From: Actinomycetota bacterium
GTDB lineage: Bacteria > Actinomycetota > Actinomycetes > S36-B12
Assembly: GCA_947472655.1 (NCBI GenBank)
Contig: CANJCG010000003.1
Location: forward strand, 1-37,793
Length of the DNA: 37,793 bases
Direction: 5' to 3'
Shown here: positions 10,086 to 20,400 of the stretch, in pieces
Layout of the letters: each line of letters begins with the position of its first letter
Position numbering within the stretch: position 1 is the stretch's first letter
The notes under the pieces: model-generated
What the model was told of the DNA's origin: nothing
Databases searched by the model: none
Seen by the model: only the letters and a program-made list of their open reading frames with translations
Program-made: the position numbers and the translations under genes

Positions 10086-11873
10086 CTATCCCGCGGTAAG
10101 CAGCAGTCGTGGGGCGGTTTTGCCAGTTGGCGGAATACTGTGAGCCTGCAACGCGTATGTCATCACACGCTTGAATACAGGAGCTGCAATCTGCCCACCG
10201 AACCGACCATTACGCGGATTTACCAAACTGACCGCAACGACAAGTTGTGGATTGTCAGCTGGAGCCATTCCAATAAATGAAGCTACTACTTCGCCGTTAT
10301 AGCAGCGACAATTCGGATCAACATATTGCGCAGTTCCGGTCTTACCGCCTACGCGATAGCCAGGGATCGCAGCCTTAGGTGCAGTGCCGCCTTTACCGAC
10401 CACACCTTCCATCATGAGTCGGACTTGCTTTGCTGTTGAGGCCTTGATGACCTGCACAGCTTTAGGCGTTGGTGTTGGTGTAACTGTTCCATCGGGTGAG
10501 ATCACTGACTGCACTATGCGAGGCGGTACGCGCAATCCATCGTTGGCAATAGTTGCAAATATGCTGGCTGCTTGTAGTGACGTGACTGCCAACCCCTGTC
10601 CAAAGGCAACTGTGGGGAACGTTGTCGGTGACCAATCTTGGTAATCAGGAATTAGTCCGCGGCTTTCGCCAGGCAGACCTGAATCAGTTGATTCACCGAT
10701 TCCGAAAGCCTTGAGATAGGAATTCAATTTCTTGCTGCCAATACGTTCGGAGGCAAGAATCGTGCCCAAGTTGCTGGACTTGGCAAGAACCCCTGCAAGG
10801 GTTAAATGCCATGTTCCGTGCGCAACATCATCATGAAAAACTTTTCCGCCTCGCTTCAAAGTGCCAGGGATTGTGAAGGCGGTGCCTGCATTCGCTGCGC
10901 CTTGGTCAATAACTGCGCTCATTGTCATAACTTTGCTCGTTGAACCCGGCTCATAAACCTCAGAGACCGCACGATTACCGCGCACGGCATCTGAGGAGGA
11001 AGCTGCGGTGTTTGAATCGAAGGTCGGTGCCGTTGCCATCGCCAGAATATGTCCACTTCGCGGATCCAGAACTACAACAGTTCCGCTATCAGCGCGAGCC
11101 GATAACACCTGCCGCGCGATCTGTCGCTGAGCAACTAACTGAATGTCGCGATCGATCGTGAGCTGCACGTTTGAACCTTGTACAGAATCAGTGCTGGATA
11201 CATCACCTGTCGTGATGATTCGGTTACCTGAACCGCGCTCATAAGTTTTCGTTCCTGCTTTGCCAGCGAGCAAAGTCTGCATGCTTGATTCAATCCCACC
11301 CAGGCCCTTGCCGTCTGCGCCAACAAAACCAACCACGTTGGCTGCCAACTCTCCACCAGGATAAATACGGCGTTGAGTTTCTTCGCTGAAAATACCAGGC
11401 AACCTCAGCGCTTCGATTTCACGCCAGGTTGTTGGAGAAAGACCTTTTGCGATGTACATATACCGTCGCGTGCCCGTGAGTCGGTTAGCAAGAATTCCAG
11501 GATCAACGCCAAGAATCGGCGCAAGGGCGGCTCCGACTGCCGCTGGGTCAGTCACCAGCGTTTGATCAGCCGTGACATCACGAGCTTCTACAGTGGTAGC
11601 CATTGGCTGGCCAGTAGCGTCCAAAATACTGCCACGAATTGCTGGGATTGATAGCGTTTTGATTCGTTGATTTAAGGCCTGTGCTGCCAGATCAGACCCT
11701 TTGAAGACTTGCAAGTCAACGAGTCGCACCGCGAATAACGAAAAGGCGATCGTGGTGATGATCAGCAAGATCATCCCTCGCCTACCTCGATGACCAGTGC
11801 GCACCTGACGACGGTAGTTGCTCGGAGGTCCAGATTTGCGCTGCTGGCGCGGTGGGGCGACCAATTGCTTCAC
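10086..11873 (-). CDS. ftsI: Class B penicillin-binding protein, FtsI/PBP3
   Basis: N-terminal TM; active-site EPGSTSKVMT, SSN, KTGTAQ motifs; dcw position. Confidence 0.94.
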   Translation of the reverse strand: MKQLVAPPRQQRKSGPPSNYRRQVRTGHRGRRGMILLIITTIAFSLFAVRLVDLQVFKGSDLAAQALNQRIKTLSIPAIRGSILDATGQPMATTVEARDVTADQTLVTDPAAVGAALAPILGVDPGILANRLTGTRRYMYIAKGLSPTTWREIEALRLPGIFSEETQRRIYPGGELAANVVGFVGADGKGLGGIESSMQTLLAGKAGTKTYERGSGNRIITTGDVSSTDSVQGSNVQLTIDRDIQLVAQRQIARQVLSARADSGTVVVLDPRSGHILAMATAPTFDSNTAASSSDAVRGNRAVSEVYEPGSTSKVMTMSAVIDQGAANAGTAFTIPGTLKRGGKVFHDDVAHGTWHLTLAGVLAKSSNLGTILASERIGSKKLNSYLKAFGIGESTDSGLPGESRGLIPDYQDWSPTTFPTVAFGQGLAVTSLQAASIFATIANDGLRVPPRIVQSVISPDGTVTPTPTPKAVQVIKASTAKQVRLMMEGVVGKGGTAPKAAIPGYRVGGKTGTAQYVDPNCRCYNGEVVASFIGMAPADNPQLVVAVSLVNPRNGRFGGQIAAPVFKRVMTYALQAHSIPPTGKTAPRLLLTAG

Positions 11874-11878
11874 GATCG

Positions 11879-12580
11879 CTACCGAACCGGAACAGCTACG
11901 AGACCTGCGTCACCCGAGCCGACGTTGCCAACCTGGATGGGCACTTCTTGCCAGAGTGAATCCTCACTCTTTTTTGCGCCTTTCGCCTTGGCCGCTGCTG
12001 CATCCGTTTTGGCTGGATCGTAATTAGGTCCTGGAACAGCTCGCTCACCAAGCGCACCGTTGTCTACTGCTTCACTAGCCGTCGCGTTTGCCGCAAGATT
12101 CAGTGGCACTCCGTCGCCAACGGCTGCCCGAGGCTTTCCAAGAACTGTGCCGTCAGGAACGCGCAAAAAAACTGGATTCTGGCTTGCCACCATGCCTAGA
12201 TCGTGCGCCATGTTCGCTAAGGATTCTGGTGCCGCTGCATTAGCTACTTGCTCACTCAAAACTGCTTCTTGTTCGCTCAAAGTGTTGAGCTGTGATTTCA
12301 ACGAACTCATCGCGAATGAGCCTTGTGCAAGTTGGGTGTTGATCACGAGCATCGCGCCAAGCCCAACGACAAGCAGAACACCAACGACGATCGCGAATGT
12401 TCCGCGACTTGCCTTAACCGGACGAAGAGGGGAAACCAATCTAAGATTTGGACGATCTTCATTTCGAGCAACCGCACCGCGAGTTGCATACTCAGTTACT
12501 TCTGCAGCAAGTGCTGTTGCGCCAGCCACCGCGCCGTGGAATGCGCGGCCAGCAAATTCACGTGGGGTCTGCCGACTCAT
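11879..12580 (-). CDS. FtsL-like septum protein
   Basis: One central TM ([25 protein letters not shown]) followed by a coiled-coil-like stretch; located between rsmH and ftsI. Confidence 0.75.
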   Translation of the reverse strand: MSRQTPREFAGRAFHGAVAGATALAAEVTEYATRGAVARNEDRPNLRLVSPLRPVKASRGTFAIVVGVLLVVGLGAMLVINTQLAQGSFAMSSLKSQLNTLSEQEAVLSEQVANAAAPESLANMAHDLGMVASQNPVFLRVPDGTVLGKPRAAVGDGVPLNLAANATASEAVDNGALGERAVPGPNYDPAKTDAAAAKAKGAKKSEDSLWQEVPIQVGNVGSGDAGLVAVPVR

Positions 12581-13518
12581 GCTGCCACCCGCTCAAGTGC
12601 ACGAACTCGAACTGATGCAGAGCGCGGATTCTCATCCAACTCTTGTTCGGTTGGGGTTTCGGCTCCACGAGTCAGAAGTCGCAGTTTTGGTTGGTGCTCG
12701 GCTGGGATCACAGGCATGCCATGGGGCACCTTTGCTGTGGTCTGCTCCGTAAAAACCTGCTTTACGAAGCGGTCTTCGAGTGACTGGTACGACATCACAA
12801 CGAGTCGACCGTCAACCGCTAGTGCTTGGATCGCAGCAGGGATAGCTGAACGCAGGGAATCGAGTTCACCGTTGACTTCAATACGAAGCGCTTGGAAGGT
12901 GCGCTTTGCCGGGTTGCCACCAGTACGTCGAGTAGCTGCCGGAATGGCTTCGCGCACGAGTTCAACAAGACGAGCAGAATTCGTGAAGGGTGCATCTTCG
13001 CGGGCAGCCACAATGCGTCGAGCAATTCGCATTGCGAACTTTTCATCGCCGTATTCGCGGAGCACATCGGCTAGTTGTCCTGCACCATACGTATTAACAA
13101 CATCTGCTGCCGTGATTCCGCGTGATTGATCCATCCGCATGTCAAGGGGCGCATCTTGCGAATAAGAAAACCCGCGATCGCGCAGATCAAGTTGCATAGA
13201 GGAAACTCCGAGGTCGAACAAGATACCTTGGACGGAAGAAAACCCAAGCTCTGCAAGGACTTCTGGCAATTCGTCATAAACAGCGTGCACGAGATTTGCC
13301 CGATCACCGAATGGCGCTAATCGCTGACGCGACTTCTCAAGAGCATCTGTATCGCGATCGAGTCCGATGAGGCGAAGTCCTGGGAATTCAGTGAGTGCGT
13401 ACTCAGCGTGACCACCTAGACCAAGAGTCGCATCAACTAAAATTGCATCGGGTGTGCTGATCGCTGGTGCGAGAAGTGCGAATACGCGCTCGCGCATGAC
13501 TGGGATATGGATGCTCAT
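12577..13518 (-). CDS. rsmH: 16S rRNA (cytosine(1402)-N(4))-methyltransferase
   Basis: [58 protein letters not shown]. Confidence 0.97.
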   Translation of the reverse strand: MSIHIPVMRERVFALLAPAISTPDAILVDATLGLGGHAEYALTEFPGLRLIGLDRDTDALEKSRQRLAPFGDRANLVHAVYDELPEVLAELGFSSVQGILFDLGVSSMQLDLRDRGFSYSQDAPLDMRMDQSRGITAADVVNTYGAGQLADVLREYGDEKFAMRIARRIVAAREDAPFTNSARLVELVREAIPAATRRTGGNPAKRTFQALRIEVNGELDSLRSAIPAAIQALAVDGRLVVMSYQSLEDRFVKQVFTEQTTAKVPHGMPVIPAEHQPKLRLLTRGAETPTEQELDENPRSASVRVRALERVAA

Positions 13519-13667
13519 GAACTCAAGCCATCAACAATCGCAGAGATCGCTGCCAACGTTAGTGCGGTGAAACTTCCGGCCACGATAAGGAGTCCAAACG
13601 CGCGAGCACCGTGACGAGCGGCATGGCTGTCAACCATGTCCGTCAGGGTGTTCGTTGGCGTTGTCAT
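13515..13667 (-). CDS. Unannotated 50-aa single-pass membrane protein, stop/start coupled to rsmH
   Basis: ATG at 13667, upstream GAAAGGAAGTC; reads [50 protein letters not shown]; its TGA (13517-13515) overlaps the rsmH ATG (13518-13516). Below the size cutoff of the supplied ORF track. Confidence 0.75.
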   Translation of the reverse strand: MTTPTNTLTDMVDSHAARHGARAFGLLIVAGSFTALTLAAISAIVDGLSS

Positions 13668-13816
13668 GACTTCCTTTCGTGTGGTGCACGGTTCGCGGTC
13701 AAAGAAGGTGTTGTACGCATTCGGGTGATCAGGTCCCCGCCCGTCCCTTGCTTCTCCAGGCTCCGGGGAAGTGAGTCAGGAACAGTTCAGCAACGGGAGG
13801 AGGCCTCACCACTCGA

Positions 13817-14248
13817 TTACAAAATTCCGGGAACAACCTCCTCGCTGATGTCCGAGTAGGCGTCTTCTTGGCTAGCCAGGTAGCTCTCCCATGCGGAGGC
13901 ATCCCAGATTTCTACGGTGGTGCCATTACCGACCACCACAACATCTCGATCAAGTCCGGCATATTCACGAAGGGCGGCGGGGAGCGTCACTCGACCCTGC
14001 TTATCTGGCACTTCGTCAAAAGCTCCGGAGAAAAGCACACGCAGATAGGCGCGGACTTTGGCATCAGAGCGAGAAGCTTCATTGAGGCGATCAGCGTGAT
14101 CAGCGAATTCAGCAGCTGGCCAGACCACTATCGAGCGATCTTGGCCCTTGGCCATCACTAAACCAGCCGCGAATCCCTCACGGAACTTTGCTGGTAGGAC
14201 AAGCCGACCTTTGTCATCAATACGGGGGGCATGCGTACCTAGAAACAT
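13817..14248 (-). CDS. mraZ: Transcriptional regulator MraZ
   Basis: MFLGTHAPRIDDKGRLVLPAKFREGF and DKQGRVTLPAALREYAGL (two MraZ/AbrB half-domains); AGGGGAGG SD. Confidence 0.97.
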   Translation of the reverse strand: MFLGTHAPRIDDKGRLVLPAKFREGFAAGLVMAKGQDRSIVVWPAAEFADHADRLNEASRSDAKVRAYLRVLFSGAFDEVPDKQGRVTLPAALREYAGLDRDVVVVGNGTTVEIWDASAWESYLASQEDAYSDISEEVVPGIL

Positions 14249-14324
14249 CGCTCGACCTCCCCTAATCCAGATGAATCACTTCCGACCCATCAACCGCACT
14301 GGCCTCTTCTTTAACTCCAGCAGA

Positions 14325-14350
14325 CGCCACTCTACTCCACTTTCCTCCAC
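14325..14350 (-). promoter_or_regulatory. Candidate MraZ operator: 10-bp-periodic direct repeats GTGGAG-N4-GTGGAG-N4-GTGGCG
   Basis: Minus strand reads GTGGAGgaaaGTGGAGtagaGTGGCG, about 75 bp upstream of the mraZ ATG; degenerate copies continue in register on both sides (CTGGAG at 14315-14320, ATGGTT at 14355-14360). Confidence 0.8.
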
Positions 14351-14458
14351 CGTCAACCATTTAACCCGGGCAATTTGGGAAATCACTCCACTCAATTCCT
14401 TGCCTCGTCGCCCCACGATCTGGCCTAGAGTGCTGACACCAACAAAAAGAGGCCTTCG

Positions 14459-15703
14459 ATGAAAAAAGCACTACTCGCTCTAGGGGCAGTAGCACTGAGT
14501 GCGGTGCTACTCGCGGTCGCCCTTATCGGGGCAAATCAACACACGGCGGATGAAGCTCAGGCAGCGGTCGCGCCCTTTTATGAGACCCCAGCAAACCTGC
14601 CTTCGACCCCTGGCACCCTGATTCGAACCGAGCCTCTTGGCGTTGTGGTGCCAGGTGCGATGACCTACCGAATGCTCTATTCCTCACAGCGACCTGACGG
14701 ATCTATTGCCGTGTCGAGCGGGATGCTGTTTGTGCCCACAGCTCCAGCCCCAGCCGGCGGCCGGCCAATCGTTGCGTGGGCTCACGGCACAATCGGTCAA
14801 GGCGACTCCTGTGCGCCATCGCGCCCAGGAAATTCCCTCAATGACACAGCGAACTGGCTGAATCAAATGATCTCGTTGGGCTGGGTTGTTACTGCCACCG
14901 ATTACACCGGGCTGGGAACTGCGGGCCCGAACCTGTATCTGGTTGCCAAAGCTGAAGTCAGTGACGTAGTGAACTCTGTGCGAGCAGCTCGTCAACTTCC
15001 AGGCATCAAAGCGAGCAACCGTTATGTGGTGTGGGGTCACTCTCAAGGTGGCCATAGCTCTCTGTGGTCTGGTCACCTTGCACCGAAACTCGCACCAGAA
15101 CTGAAACTTCTTGGCGTTGCTGCCGCAGCACCTGCCGCAAATCTCAACTTGATTGTGGGCGCGCAGTGGAGCGGCCTCATCGGTTGGGGAATCGGACCAG
15201 AGGTTGCTGACTCTTGGCCACTTGTGAATCCCGCATTAAAGTTGCAGGGTGTGGTTTCAGAAGCAGGAATAAACAACGTTGATTCCATTGCGCAAGAGTG
15301 CTTGAGCAGCAAGAAGTTACTTGTGCAACTCCTTGTTCGAAAGGCTTTGGGACAAAGCTTCTTCGAAGTGAATCCAACCAGTAATCCACTGTGGAAGGCC
15401 ATGGGCGAACGGGAAACACCGCCACCATTGCCTGCTTCCATGCCTGCCTTTGTTGGCCAAAGCACTGCAGATGAAGTTGTGCTTGCCTGGCCAAATGCGG
15501 TCCTGCAAAACCAATGGTGCAAAGCTGGTTCAACCATCAGCACACTTTGGGTTGGTGAAGTGTCACACCAATTGACAGCAGAGACCATCGGTCCAGATGT
15601 AGTGCGGTGGATTAATGATCGATTCGCCGGACGTCCAGCACTACGAACCTGTGATCTTGCGCCGCCAGTGAGTCCGCCGGTGAACTCACCTGCGGGAAGT
15701 TAA
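14459..15703 (+). CDS. Secreted alpha/beta hydrolase, secretory-lipase-like
   Basis: Signal-peptide-like N-terminus; VAWAHGTIGQGDSCAPS, VTATDYTGLGT, nucleophile elbow VVWGHSQGGHSSLW. Confidence 0.8.
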   Translation: MKKALLALGAVALSAVLLAVALIGANQHTADEAQAAVAPFYETPANLPSTPGTLIRTEPLGVVVPGAMTYRMLYSSQRPDGSIAVSSGMLFVPTAPAPAGGRPIVAWAHGTIGQGDSCAPSRPGNSLNDTANWLNQMISLGWVVTATDYTGLGTAGPNLYLVAKAEVSDVVNSVRAARQLPGIKASNRYVVWGHSQGGHSSLWSGHLAPKLAPELKLLGVAAAAPAANLNLIVGAQWSGLIGWGIGPEVADSWPLVNPALKLQGVVSEAGINNVDSIAQECLSSKKLLVQLLVRKALGQSFFEVNPTSNPLWKAMGERETPPPLPASMPAFVGQSTADEVVLAWPNAVLQNQWCKAGSTISTLWVGEVSHQLTAETIGPDVVRWINDRFAGRPALRTCDLAPPVSPPVNSPAGS

Positions 15704-15706
15704 CTG

Positions 15707-16093
15707 CTACTCGTCTCCTTGGCGCTTGCGCCAGCGATCTTCGACACGATCCATGAATGAGGTCTTCGGCGCATTGGGTTTAGGTGAACTGCCCGCATTT
15801 CCAGCATTGGGATCAACGACTACAGCTGGAGTCTTAAAAGCGGAATACACCAGCACCGCACCGATCAACATCACTGCAAAACCAACGATGCCAACGAGGG
15901 TCGCTTGTAGAGCCATCGCCGTAACGAGCAAAGCAATACCACCGAAAGCAACCAAGACACCTAAAGCCGCTTTGCCCCGTGATGCGCGAGCTAGGGATGC
16001 TGAGCGCAGACTGGTAGCGAACTTTGGATCCTCGGCATAGAGCGCGCGCTCCATTTGCTCGAGCAGGCGCTGTTCGTGCTCTGACAACGGCAT
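15707..16093 (-). CDS. DUF3040 domain membrane protein
   Basis: MPLSEHEQRLLEQMERALYAEDPKFATSLR is the characteristic DUF3040 start; two TM helices. Confidence 0.9.
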   Translation of the reverse strand: MPLSEHEQRLLEQMERALYAEDPKFATSLRSASLARASRGKAALGVLVAFGGIALLVTAMALQATLVGIVGFAVMLIGAVLVYSAFKTPAVVVDPNAGNAGSSPKPNAPKTSFMDRVEDRWRKRQGDE

Positions 16094-16187
16094 CTGAACG
16101 ACTCCCCTTCTTCGCTAGGTAGGTACAAGTTTAGGCGCAATTCCTTAAATTCGATACCTCAGCCTCATTATGACTAATTTTTCGTCG

Positions 16188-17426
16188 CTATTCGCCCTCG
16201 GGCGTGACTAATCGGGCAGATCTGACCGCCTTTGGTCCGAATCTGACCCGTAACTGATCGATGGCTACTTCAGCATCTCGGCGCCCGTGCTCTGGCTCCC
16301 CCAGGAGTAACTGTTGAGCCGCACCTGCGCTTGCCTGCAAGCCATCTAGTCGAACGCCAACGAGGCGCACCCGGGCCCGCTGCAACCCAAGGGCATCAAA
16401 GAGTTGCTTGGCCGTGGTGTAAATCTCTTGGGTGACATCGGTGGACTCACTCAACGTTTTAGAACGAGTGATAGTGCTGAAATCAGAAAAACGCACTTTG
16501 AGATGCACACTGCGTGCAACCCGATCCGACTTACGTAGTCGGCTACCCACTTGATCACTGAGTTGCATCAGATGTGCGTGAATCGTTGGCGCATCCTCGA
16601 GATCGTCGACAAAAGTTTCTTCTGCACTAATGCTCTTATCTGGCACGTGCGCAGTAACCGAACGCTGATCCCGGCCCCAAGACAAGTCGTGAAGATGCGC
16701 GCCTGCAGCTACGCCAACTGCCCTCTGCAACGTAGCAAGTGGGGTGTGTGCGATATCTGCAACGGTAGTCAAGCCCAAACGTGTGAGTTGCTCTTCAGTC
16801 TTCTCGCCTACTCCCCATAATGCACCAACGGGCAAGGGATGCAAGAAGGCTAAAACCTCTTGAACTGGAACCACCATGAGCCCATCAGGCTTAGCTCGAG
16901 TTGACGCTAACTTCGCAATGAATTTTGTTGATGCAACTCCGACTGAACACGTGATTCCCTGCTCGTCGTGAACACGCGCTCGAATCATTTCACCGATTTC
17001 AGTTGGACTACCAAGACGTCGCAAACTCCCGCTGATATCAAGGAAGGCTTCGTCAACACTTAAGGGTTCAACTGCCGGAGTGACCGATGAGAAAAGTTCC
17101 ATGATCGACCGACTCACTTCTGCGTACTTGTGATGTGACGGCGTGATGACAACGGCAGTAGGCGCAAGTCGGCGGGCTCGACTCATTGGCATCGCCGAAT
17201 GCACGCCCATAGCTCGCGCTTCATATGTTGCTGAGAGCACTACGCCACGGGAACCGCCCGCGCCAATAATCACCGGCTTGCCGTGCAGTTCTGGCCTTGT
17301 GCGCAACTCAACTAATGCAAAGAATGCGTCCATATCAACATGCAAAATTGTGCAGCCAGCATCGTCATTGCCCACGCCGGATGTACCGACCGAGCGACGT
17401 ACCTGATTACGACTCACACTGACCAT
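16188..17426 (-). CDS. dinB: DNA polymerase IV (Y-family)
   Basis: ILHVDMDAFFALVELRTRPEL, VVLSATYEARAMGVHSAMP, LSVDEAFLDISG; the catalytic acidic residues are present. Confidence 0.93.
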   Translation of the reverse strand: MVSVSRNQVRRSVGTSGVGNDDAGCTILHVDMDAFFALVELRTRPELHGKPVIIGAGGSRGVVLSATYEARAMGVHSAMPMSRARRLAPTAVVITPSHHKYAEVSRSIMELFSSVTPAVEPLSVDEAFLDISGSLRRLGSPTEIGEMIRARVHDEQGITCSVGVASTKFIAKLASTRAKPDGLMVVPVQEVLAFLHPLPVGALWGVGEKTEEQLTRLGLTTVADIAHTPLATLQRAVGVAAGAHLHDLSWGRDQRSVTAHVPDKSISAEETFVDDLEDAPTIHAHLMQLSDQVGSRLRKSDRVARSVHLKVRFSDFSTITRSKTLSESTDVTQEIYTTAKQLFDALGLQRARVRLVGVRLDGLQASAGAAQQLLLGEPEHGRRDAEVAIDQLRVRFGPKAVRSARLVTPEGE

Positions 17427-17441
17427 TGTTGCGCTCCCCTG

Positions 17442-20400
17442 CTACCAACCGCTGCTACCTGGACTGCTGTGCCACAACTTTGTGACTGGACCTGCCGGTA
17501 CGACATCGGCGTAAGGGGAAACCCGGAAACCGCTGGCATGCACTAATACCCGAGAGCCTGTGGCATCGACCCCAACCGGCCGGTCACTTATCAATGTCTG
17601 ACGAACCGCATCTGTGCCTGACGTGCGCCAGTGCTCGTGCACCGCACCCAGTTCCCATGCTCCTGTAGCCCGAATTGAGACGCCTCGCGGGCCAGTTCGA
17701 CGAACATGTCCACGCACGAGCAATAGCCAAGAGGAAAAGACCGTACTGGCGTATGGCACTTGGAAATCTTCGAAGAAAGTGGCATCAAGCGGACCTGTGG
17801 CGTCGTCAAGGGTTAAAAAAATGACGCGCTTACCGGTACGAATTGGCGGAGTTTGGGTGGCGACCTTCACTCCTGCGATGTAGATCTCTTGCTCAGAGCG
17901 GCAATTCAATAATTGCTCAGCGCGCGTGATCCCTAGCTGTGTAAGCATCGGCCTGAAGAACTCAATGACATGTTTACTCACATCAAGGCCGAGAAGATCC
18001 AACTCAGCACGCACTGACTCGCCGATAGTCATCTCTGGTAACCCAGATGCCGGAGTGGTTGCTGGGTCATCGCCTAGGTCAAGAAGTAACTGACCTGGGC
18101 CATCACCTCGCGGACGCCTACCAAGATCCGCAAGCTGCAATAACAGATCTCGACGAGTGAGGTGTCCGCGTTCGCGCACTGATCGGTTGCGGTCGATGTC
18201 ATATAAATGATCAAAGGCACCTGTCAGGACGAGATGCTCTGCTGTGGGGCGTGCAATTCCCGAACGGTTCCACGCATCACTTAAGGATTGATACGGCTGG
18301 CCAGCAACCAGTCGTTTAACTTCATCCGCATTGATGCCTTTGACTTCAACAAAAGGGACACGCACGCCTTCTCCGGTTGGCGTTGACTCGACTTCATATA
18401 CCTGTGTAGAACGATTAATATCAATACCAAGAATTTCTACCCCAAAATGTCGGGCATCATCAAGGATGAGTCGCTTGGGATACATCCCCGGATCGTGGGT
18501 AAGGATGCCGGCATAAAACGCGGCTGGGTGATGAGTTTTCAGCCAGGCTGATTGATACGTCGGCAGTGCAAAAGCTGCTGCATGGGCTTTACAAAAACCA
18601 AATGACGCGAAGGAACGCAAGACATCCCAGACTTTTTCCACAACCTCTAAGGAGTATCCGCGCCGTAGCGCCGTGGGATAAAACCAGGTGCGCACATCGT
18701 CAATACCTAGGTGAGTATTCATCGAACGACGAGTCTCATCGGCTTCAGCGAGCGAACATCCCGTCATCACCGAAACGATGCGCATCACTTGTTCATGAAA
18801 GACAACGACACCTTGGGTTTCTTCCAGAATTGGGCGTAGATCCTCGTGCACAAACTGCGGTGCGCACCAGCCTTGCCGAGCACGCAAGAATGGATTAATC
18901 ATGTCTGACTTCACCGGGCCTGGGCGAAATAACGAGATATCAATAATGAGATCGTTAAACGTTTCAGGGCCAAACTTGCCGATAAGTTCGCGCTGACCGG
19001 GTGACTCGATCTGAAAACAGCCCAGAGTTCGAGTTGAAGCAATCAACTCATAGGTTGCTGGATCGTCAAGTGGCACATGCTGAAGTGCGAGTGTGACTCC
19101 CTTGGTGCGCTGGACCTCTGACACCGTGTGTGCAATTGATGACTGCATTCGCACACCCAACACATCAAGCTTGAGTAATCCCATGTGCTCGACATCGTCT
19201 TTATCAAACTGACTCATGGGGTAACCCGCATTACTGGATTGCACTGGAGTGCGATCAAGAAGAGATACGTCAGAAAGCAATACGCCGCATGGATGCATCG
19301 CGATATGACGAGGCAAGCCATCGAGTGCTTCAACACGAGCAAGGAAACTATCCAGTTTGCCTTGCGCTGCCATCACCCCAAACCGACTGCGTTTGAGCTC
19401 GGGTAGATCATCGAGAGCTGCTCGAGCATTACGGGCACGAATATGCGGAAACGCTTTAGCGAACGAGTCGATCTCATCAGCAGGTAAACCAAAGGCCGCG
19501 CCTACATCACGAATGGCATGCCGTACGCGATAGGTCTCCATCATGGAAACGCACGCCACCCGCTTGTCGCCGAACCGTTCAAAGATCCAGTCGTAAATTT
19601 CAAGGCGGCGATCAGATTCAACATCAATATCAATATCCGGTAATTCCTTACGCAAGGTCGACAGGAACCTTTCCATAAGCAATCCGTGCGAAAGCGGATC
19701 AACTCCGCTGATGCCAAGCAAGTAATTCACCAAACTTCCTGCACCTGAGCCTCTCGCGGCAACACGCACTTTGCGGCTCGTAACAAGATCAACAACTTCA
19801 GCAACCGTAAGAAAGAATCCGGCAAAACCCAAAGCACCAATCGTTCGCAACTCTTCTTCGAGACGAATACCAGCGGTTTGTTGATCAGCCGTAGACGAAT
19901 ACCGCTGCGAGATTGCAAGGTGACACCGCGTTGCAAGCAGCGCTTGGGCTTGTTGTACTTCATTGCTTGAATCCGCAGCCGTAGCTCCAGTCAAAACATC
20001 AAGTTCGGGAACAAAAGCCTGTCCCAGACCCAAATCATTTTCTGGGTCAAGCGCGCAACTTTCAATCAGGGTCCAGGTATCTCGATGCAAGGTAGAACGT
20101 GCAATTCCAGCAGCCTGAGCAATCTCTTGAACTCTTGCATCAAGTGCTTGTGGGCTATCCAAGATCGCCTCGCCGTTGTTACCCACCACTCGCGATGAAC
20201 TCAACGGCACTAGTTGGCGTGCAGCATCCAATACGTCTGCAGTGGCTGCATCTGCTGCTTCCAAATATCTCGCACCGTGACTCAACACCACTCGTACGTG
20301 ATGTTCGCGCGCCCAACGCCACATCGCGGCGGCCTGACTTGTGGACCAGACAGCCTTGTGATCAGTGCGATGACTTCCAATCGCAATCGCAAGACTTGGG

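Noticed and set aside
15073-15588. 171-aa minus-strand ORF antisense to the lipase-like gene
   Set aside because: Shadow ORF; the plus-strand frame has a signal peptide and GHSQGG motif.
15720-15733. Short palindrome TGGCGCTTGCGCCA near the lipase/DUF3040 junction, considered as a bidirectional terminator
   Set aside because: Only a 6-bp stem with no T-tract and inside the DUF3040 coding end; not enough to call a terminator.
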